DNA of 7,666 bases, from the NCBI GenBank assembly GCA_001830645.1, contig MIBM01000178.1, positions 2,055 to 9,720 on the forward strand, written 5' to 3'. The DNA comes from Spirochaetes bacterium RIFOXYC1_FULL_54_7. Its GTDB lineage: Bacteria > Spirochaetota > Spirochaetia > Treponematales > UBA12059. Position 1 is the stretch's first letter; every line of letters begins with the position of its first letter. Both the position numbers and the translations under genes were made by a program. This document shows positions 6,171 to 7,666 of the stretch, piece by piece. The notes below the pieces were generated by a model. The model was not told where the DNA came from. It ran no database searches and was given only the letters and a program-made list of their open reading frames with translations.

Positions 6171-6190
6171 GGAGGTGGCGGGAATCGGCT
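6171..6190 (+). repeat. Left copy of a 20-bp direct repeat resembling a tmRNA/tRNA 3' end
   Basis: GGAGGTGGCGGGAATCGGCT. It is identical at 19 of 20 positions to 7340-7359 in the same orientation; the pair brackets the MqsRA-like module. Its reverse complement, with GATTCCCGCC then ACCTCC, resembles the T-loop and acceptor 3' half of a tmRNA or tRNA, a common attachment site for integrating elements. It is in the gap between the antitoxin and fic. Confidence 0.6.
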
Positions 6191-6262
6191 GTAATTAACT
6201 ATCGGAAAGTCAATTGCATGGAGTGGAAGAAGTCGAGAATGTGGCAAGAATCAGCCGGATCA

Positions 6263-6766
6263 TCATCTGCAGGGACGGGCATCAACAGGCAAGGAGGAAG
6301 CGGCTTTGAATCCCGGGGATTCTTCTATCCTGCGACGTTGTGTAACACCGATCCTCGCCGAGTTGATCACGTACATCGCCTTGAAGATGATCGGATCTGC
6401 GGCGAGCTTGAGGAGTAGTCGATTGGTCGAGTCGGGCGTGCCTCCGCTCTCGTAGCCGTTCATGGTAAGTTCGCCAAAGCCGAGGATCGTGCCAAAGGCT
6501 TTCTGGCTGGCGTTGTAGCTCGCGCGCAGGGCTATAAGAGCCTCGGGCGGCGGGGCCTCGTAGAGCCGGGCATAGGCTTCCCGCGCGGCGTCAAGATTGG
6601 CATCGAGCTGGCCGGGTGCTTCAAACTCGTCTCCGCAGGTGAGGCAGCGCGAGTAGTGGGCGTTGAAGGAGATCTCCTTGCCCTTGATTGTCACCTGTTC
6701 CTCTCGCATGACGATCTCGATACCTCGGGTCTCTCCACAGCGGGAACACGGTAGTGGATTACTCAT
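6263..6766 (-). CDS. MqsA-like antitoxin: zinc finger plus HTH (XRE-type) protein
   Basis: A 167-residue protein. The N-terminal zinc finger has C7-x2-C10 and C41-x2-C44 (PCSRCGE and SRCLTCGD). A linker helix (AREAYARLY) follows. The helix-turn-helix region spans about 74-125 (PEALIALRASYNASQKAFG, then ILGFGELTMNGYESG), matching the S-Q-x-x-F-x-x-x-L-G-x-G-E-x-T-x-x-x-Y-E-x-G signature of MqsA/YgiT-type antitoxins. Such proteins bind and neutralise the cognate toxin and repress the operon. The ATG at 6766 is chosen because GAGG lies six bases upstream and because it overlaps the toxin stop by eight bases (ATGAGTAA). An in-frame ATG at 6781 would add MKRAI and is less likely. The gene order, toxin first, is that of mqsRA. 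The C-terminal tail after TQRRRIEES is not part of the HTH. Two-gene operon; the toxin start lies 356 bp upstream. Confidence 0.82.
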   Translation of the reverse strand: MSNPLPCSRCGETRGIEIVMREEQVTIKGKEISFNAHYSRCLTCGDEFEAPGQLDANLDAAREAYARLYEAPPPEALIALRASYNASQKAFGTILGFGELTMNGYESGGTPDSTNRLLLKLAADPIIFKAMYVINSARIGVTQRRRIEESPGFKAASSLPVDARPCR

Positions 6767-7121
6767 AATCGCCCTCTTCATGGAAAGACATCACGATACC
6801 GGCATCCCCATTGGTGTCGGTCCAGATCTTCAACTTGATATACAACAGAATCTTGTCTCCCGGCGGTGCCTGGCGCGTGTACGGGTGGTAGAACACCATG
6901 ACGTCCCCAGGCGATCCATCGTCATCGGGCTCAGGCTCCTTGGCCTGGTACTCGGGCTTCAGCTTGGAGATGATCTCGCAAGCGTCATCCTCGCTAAGCC
7001 CTTCATCCAGCATGAATTCTAAAGTCTTTCGCCTGTTGCGCGGCTTCCAGGCAAGCTTTCGAGCCGCGAGGAGTGGCTTGAGGCGCAGCAGGAATAGCTG
7101 GGTCGCGAGCGATCCTCCCAT
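6759..7121 (-). CDS. MqsR-like toxin, partner of the zinc-finger/HTH antitoxin
   Basis: A 120-residue protein just upstream of, and overlapping, the MqsA-like antitoxin. Recognisable parts are WKPRNRRKTLEFMLDEGLSEDD (about 25-46), a PEPDDDG segment, a VMVFYHP strand, YIKLKIW (94-100) and a terminal IVMSFHEE (109-116). These match, from memory, a family annotated with MqsR-type toxins (W-x-x-R-N-R-x-K-T-L-x-F near the start and S-F-H at the end). MqsR toxins are RNases that cut mRNA at GCU; whether this one does so is unknown. The start is uncertain: ATG 7121 is immediately preceded in frame by TGA, no ribosome site precedes it, and a good -10 box lies only two bases upstream. The first 24 residues look atypical. 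No later ATG occurs before the conserved W25, so 7121 is kept. An alternative is a non-ATG start further in. Confidence 0.62.
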   Translation of the reverse strand: MGGSLATQLFLLRLKPLLAARKLAWKPRNRRKTLEFMLDEGLSEDDACEIISKLKPEYQAKEPEPDDDGSPGDVMVFYHPYTRQAPPGDKILLYIKLKIWTDTNGDAGIVMSFHEEGDYE

Positions 7122-7123
7122 TC

Positions 7124-7151
7124 AATATACCCCAGTATCGGTATTGTGCAA
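7124..7151 (-). promoter_or_regulatory. Candidate promoter of the MqsRA-like operon
   Basis: On the minus strand TATATT (7124-7129, 5 of 6 to -10) lies 16 bases after TTGCAC (7146-7151, 3 of 6 to -35). The -35 and spacer fall inside the palindrome at 7136-7159, as expected for a repressed toxin-antitoxin promoter. The -10 is so close to ATG 7121 that either the start or this box is wrong; GATACT at about 7133-7138 is an alternative -10. Confidence 0.35.
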
Positions 7152-7159
7152 TACCGATA
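7136..7159. promoter_or_regulatory. 24-bp palindrome, probable operator of the MqsRA-like module
   Basis: TATCGGTATTG and CAATACCGATA are perfect 11-bp inverted arms around a TG centre. The site begins 15 bp upstream of the toxin ATG and overlaps the candidate promoter. The antitoxin carries an HTH domain, and MqsA-type proteins bind palindromes in their own promoter, so an autoregulatory operator is the natural reading. Confidence 0.65.
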
Positions 7160-7339
7160 TATGGGAATCCTCTCATTGGAGACCCAGCTGGAGGTGTATA
7201 CGAGAGGGGGTAGTAGTGATAGGCCAATGACATTTTTGATATGGGTTCTCCCCTGCTAGTCAATACCTTCAAAGAAAGATGGAATCATGATATCAGAACT
7301 TTAAGGAATGTAAAGGAAAGCACTGCTTTTCTCTGGATA
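7160..7339. other. Non-coding gap upstream of the toxin-antitoxin operon
   Basis: About 180 bp between the operator and the right direct repeat. The frames across it that stay open are not supported by any recognisable protein. It contains no clear terminator or RNA fold that I can see, so its content is unexplained. Confidence 0.5.
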
Positions 7340-7359
7340 GGAGGTGGCGGGAGTCGGCT
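7340..7359 (+). repeat. Right copy of the 20-bp direct repeat resembling a tmRNA/tRNA 3' end
   Basis: GGAGGTGGCGGGAGTCGGCT, differing from 6171-6190 at one base (A to G at position 14). Its core GGCGGGAGTCG (7346-7356) reappears inverted as CGACTCCCGCC at 7656-7666, the last bases of the window, so this copy may also be one end of a segment of about 325 bp. Confidence 0.6.
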
Positions 7360-7379
7360 TCTGGTCGCGCCTTTATTGG

Positions 7380-7429
7380 ACGGGGGCAAGCCCCCGGACC
7401 CCTGTGGTGCTGCGAGTCTCGCACCGCAC
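7380..7429 (+). repeat. Hairpin-pair repeat, copy 1
   Basis: Stem 1 is CGGGGG/CCCCCG (7381-7386 with 7391-7396). Stem 2 is TGTGGTGC/GCACCGCA (7403-7410 with 7421-7428), with loop TGCGAGTCTC. Nearly the same 50 bp recurs at 7601-7650. One stem-2 pair is T opposite G, where copy 2 has C opposite G. Confidence 0.7.
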
Positions 7430-7535
7430 GTGTGCGCTCTCTGCCGCTCACCGGTTCGCGGCGATGAGCCCGCCTCCGTGCCCTTTCGCGGCCATACGGA
7501 CTTCGCCCGTTCGAGTATTTGGAATGGGTTGGATG

Positions 7536-7552
7536 GCGCGCTGAAAGCGCGC
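7536..7552. repeat. Strong GC hairpin between the two repeat copies
   Basis: GCGCGCT (7536-7542) and AGCGCGC (7546-7552) pair perfectly around a GAA loop. No T-run follows on either strand, so it is not a standard terminator. Confidence 0.55.
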
Positions 7553-7600
7553 TGTCGTCCATGGCCGCTCATCCTCGCATTCGCTCGGCGCACTGTAATG

Positions 7601-7650
7601 ACGGGGGAGACCCCCGAACCCCCTGCGGTGCTGCGAGTCTCGCACCGCAC
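7601..7650 (+). repeat. Hairpin-pair repeat, copy 2
   Basis: Stem 1 is CGGGGG/CCCCCG (7602-7607 with 7611-7616). Stem 2 is TGCGGTGC/GCACCGCA (7624-7631 with 7642-7649), a perfect 8-bp stem with the same TGCGAGTCTC loop as copy 1. Copies are about 221 bp apart. This copy ends just before the TTCGACTCCCGCC tail at the window edge. Confidence 0.7.
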
Positions 7651-7666
7651 CCGTTCGACTCCCGCC

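Larger units (their letters stand above)
7340..7666. mobile_element. Possible small GC-rich inverted-repeat element, incomplete at the window edge
   Basis: The segment starts with the repeat core GGCGGGAGTCG and ends, at the window edge, with its exact inverse (11 bp). It is clearly more GC-rich than the rest of the window, has no credible gene, and contains a duplicated hairpin pair plus a third strong hairpin at 7536-7552. This is the look of a non-autonomous inverted-repeat element or of a tRNA-derived intergenic repeat. No target-site duplication can be checked because the right end lies beyond the window. Confidence 0.35.

Noticed and set aside
6308..6322. Perfect palindrome GAATCCC-G-GGGATTC
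   Set aside because: It lies in the coding C-terminus of the antitoxin (EESPGF) and has no T-run; more likely codon coincidence than a terminator.
7285..7650. Minus-strand frames of 65-121 residues in the right-hand repeat region
   Set aside because: The proteins are arginine/proline-rich translations of GC-rich hairpins, and the same phrase (VRDSQH) occurs in both because the repeat is duplicated; not genes.
7380..7650. CRISPR array or integron attC site
   Set aside because: There are only two repeat copies, 221 bp apart, with no spacer-length regularity; the attC core sites GTTRRRY and RYYYAAC are not present.
7650..7666. tmRNA or tRNA gene ending at the window edge
   Set aside because: TTCGACTCCCGCC looks like a T-loop and 3' stem, but the five bases before it cannot pair with CCCGC, and no D-arm, anticodon arm or tmRNA tag frame is found upstream; only the 3'-end-like fragment is present.

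Overview
The window is a gene-sparse accessory-type stretch of a bacterial chromosome or large contig with moderate GC content. No rRNA, complete tRNA, housekeeping gene or recognisable transposase is present, so the host cannot be named. A Cache-PAS HisKA_2-type sensor kinase, a DUF6922/AbiEii pair, a Fic protein and a MqsRA-like module together would fit a Spirochaetota or Thermodesulfobacteriota genome, but this is only a guess from gene content.

Layout. Positions 1-1597 (minus) hold the remains of a membrane-bound sensor histidine kinase. The Cache domain, second membrane helix/PAS and HisKA_2/ATPase parts lie in alternating reading frames, and the gene runs off the left edge. A 208-bp divergent gap follows. 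Positions 1806-3445 (plus) carry an intact, translationally coupled pair: a 2H phosphoesterase (LigT-like) and a prenyltransferase/squalene-oxidase-repeat (alpha-alpha toroid) protein. A convergent minus-strand cluster follows at 3499-4790. In transcription order it reads: a DUF6922-type antitoxin broken by a 1-base frameshift, an AbiEii-type nucleotidyltransferase toxin that has lost its middle, and an intact 238-residue protein I do not recognise. Positions 4886-6055 (minus) encode an intact class II Fic AMP-transferase with a C-terminal winged helix and an AT-rich putative operator upstream. Positions 6263-7121 (minus) encode a MqsR-like toxin and MqsA-like zinc-finger/HTH antitoxin with a near-perfect 24-bp palindrome over the promoter. 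Positions 7122-7666 have no gene but are rich in repeats.

Two themes stand out. First, decay is patchy. The sensor kinase and the AbiE-type pair have lost internal segments out of frame, while the genes between and beside them are intact. Second, the MqsRA-like module sits between two direct copies of a 20-bp sequence resembling the reverse complement of a tmRNA/tRNA 3' end. The right copy starts a GC-rich, hairpin-bearing segment that ends at the window edge with the same core inverted. This suggests an attachment-site-like repeat or a small inverted-repeat element around the toxin-antitoxin cassette.

Functionally, three of the six gene clusters are toxin-antitoxin or toxin-like (AbiE-type, Fic, MqsRA-like), as in a defence or plasticity region. 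The 2H/toroid pair is the least explained intact operon.
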